From NCBI GenBank assembly GCA_035687725.1, contig DASRVB010000310.1:1-14355 (forward strand): 14,355 bases of DNA. The letters run 5' to 3'. Of this stretch, positions 13,619 to 14,355 are shown one piece after another (within the stretch, counting starts at the first letter, position 1; the number at the start of each line of letters is the position of its first letter). The stretch comes from JAICNR01 sp035687725 (GTDB taxonomy: Bacteria > Gemmatimonadota > Gemmatimonadetes > JACCXV01 > JAHWKZ01). The notes beneath the pieces were generated by a model. The model was not told the DNA's origin. It saw only the letters and a list, made by a program, of their open reading frames with translations, and ran no database searches. Position numbers and translations under genes: made by a program.

Positions 13619-14136
13619 TCCGGGAGATCCGCCTGCTCGGTGATCCGGTCCTGCGTCGGAGCACGGATACCGTCGAGCGCTTCGACGAAGAGCTCGCGAC
13701 GTTTCTGGACGATCTGGTCGAGACGATGTACCAAGCCGAAGGCGTGGGCCTCGCTGCACCGCAGGTCGGCGATCCACGGCGCGCGACCGTGATCGACGTC
13801 AGCGAGGAGCGGGACGGGAGCCTCGTGCTCGAGCTCGTGAACCCGCGCATCCTGCGCTCGGAGGGAACGATCCCCAGCGAGGAGGGATGCCTGTCGATCC
13901 CCGGGCTGACCGAGACGATCGAGCGCGCAGCCGAAGTGGAAGTGGAGTATCAGGACCGGCACGGGGCGCGTCACGTGGTGACCGGTACGGAGCTGCTGTC
14001 GCGGGCGCTCCAGCACGAGATCGATCACCTGAACGGCATCCTGTTCATCGACTACCTGGGCCCGCTCAAGCGCCGGCTGGTGGTGCGCGAGTGGCGCCGC
14101 TCGATGGCCGAGCAGGGAATCCAGGTGGCCGACTAG
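13615..14136 (+). CDS. def: Peptide deformylase
   Basis: Peptide deformylase removes the formyl group from the N-terminal methionine of new proteins, using a metal ion in the cytoplasm. The 173-residue protein carries all three family motifs: GVGLAAPQ (43-50), EGCLSIP (90-96, metal ligand C92) and HEIDHLNG (134-141, metal ligands H134 and H138, catalytic E135). The GTG start at 13615 overlaps the yajC stop as GTGA, with GAGGAGGT (13598-13605) nine bases upstream. fmt, which encodes the enzyme that adds the formyl group, begins 16 bases after the stop, the common def-fmt pairing. Confidence 0.97.
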   Translation: MIREIRLLGDPVLRRSTDTVERFDEELATFLDDLVETMYQAEGVGLAAPQVGDPRRATVIDVSEERDGSLVLELVNPRILRSEGTIPSEEGCLSIPGLTETIERAAEVEVEYQDRHGARHVVTGTELLSRALQHEIDHLNGILFIDYLGPLKRRLVVREWRRSMAEQGIQVAD

Positions 14137-14152
14137 CCTCCGGTTACGAGAA

Positions 14153-14355
14153 ATGCGCGTCGTCTTCTGGGGGAGCCCCGAGTTCGCGGTCGCCGTGCTC
14201 GAGGCAGTGCTGGCGAGCGCGCACGAGGTGGCGGGCGTCGTGACCCGGCCGCCGGAGCCCGGCGGGCGCGGCAGGCGACCGCAACCGACTCCTGTGGCGC
14301 GGCTCGCGGAGTCCGCCGGCCTAGAGACGCTGACCCCCAGGCGCCTCCGCGGGCA
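14153..14355 (+). CDS. fmt: Methionyl-tRNA formyltransferase, N-terminal part (3' truncated)
   Basis: The frame starts with ATG at 14153 and is still open at the window end; about 67 residues are visible. MRVVFWGSPEFAVAVLEAVL matches the N-terminal Rossmann strand and helix of Fmt. VVTRPPEPGGRGRRPQPTPV matches its 'VVTQPD.PAGRGRK..PSPVK' loop, with Pro-Glu in place of the common Asp-x. The enzyme formylates Met-tRNA(fMet) with 10-formyltetrahydrofolate to start translation. The formate-binding and catalytic segments (SLLP, HPS) lie beyond the window. Only a weak purine run (ACGAGAA) precedes the start, so expression probably depends on def upstream. Confidence 0.9.
   Translation, partial: MRVVFWGSPEFAVAVLEAVLASAHEVAGVVTRPPEPGGRGRRPQPTPVARLAESAGLETLTPRRLRG

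Overview
The window is a GC-rich, densely packed bacterial chromosomal segment made mostly of housekeeping genes, with one accessory block. GTG and TTG starts and 4-base stop/start overlaps are frequent. The gene order (yebC-ruvC-ruvA-ruvB, then a DUF2905 gene, queA, tgt, yajC, def, fmt), the degenerate EF-G-like GTPase and the outer-membrane receptor point to a Gram-negative, high-GC lineage. Candidatus Eisenbacteria, Gemmatimonadota or a deltaproteobacterial relative would fit, but no rRNA is present, so the placement is an inference. No tRNA, rRNA, CRISPR array or insertion sequence was seen.

Layout. 1-276 is the 3' end of a probable thioredoxin-fold protein. 320-2422 encodes an EF-G-like translational GTPase, and 2481-2711 a small Cys/His-rich protein. 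2832-5828 holds yebC and the Holliday-junction resolution genes ruvC, ruvA and ruvB. 5825-6992 holds a six-helix membrane protein, an unrecognised 123-residue protein and a DUF2905 membrane protein. 7008-8081 is queA. The accessory block runs from 8166 to about 12061. It contains a 33-codon ORF and a TMEM175-type channel gene on the + strand, then, convergent on the - strand, a TonB-dependent outer-membrane receptor followed by an exported CbiX/sirohydrochlorin-chelatase-like protein. Housekeeping genes resume with tgt, yajC, def and a partial fmt (12138-14355).

How the genes work together. RuvABC process Holliday junctions. QueA and Tgt act in queuosine tRNA modification, and their genes, often adjacent in bacteria, are here split by about 4 kb of accessory genes. 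YajC belongs to the Sec translocon, and Def and Fmt remove and add the N-formyl group of initiator methionine. The receptor and the exported chelatase-like protein overlap by four bases and probably form a metal or tetrapyrrole (heme, cobalt or corrinoid) uptake unit.

The most interesting non-coding region is 12032-12137, between the receptor gene and tgt. It holds two divergent sigma-70-like promoters with 17-bp spacers, placed back to back. The tgt promoter would start RNA at the ATG itself, giving a leaderless mRNA. A perfect 12-bp inverted repeat with a 3-base centre (12032-12058) lies just downstream of the receptor's predicted transcription start, as a candidate operator or 5' RNA hairpin.
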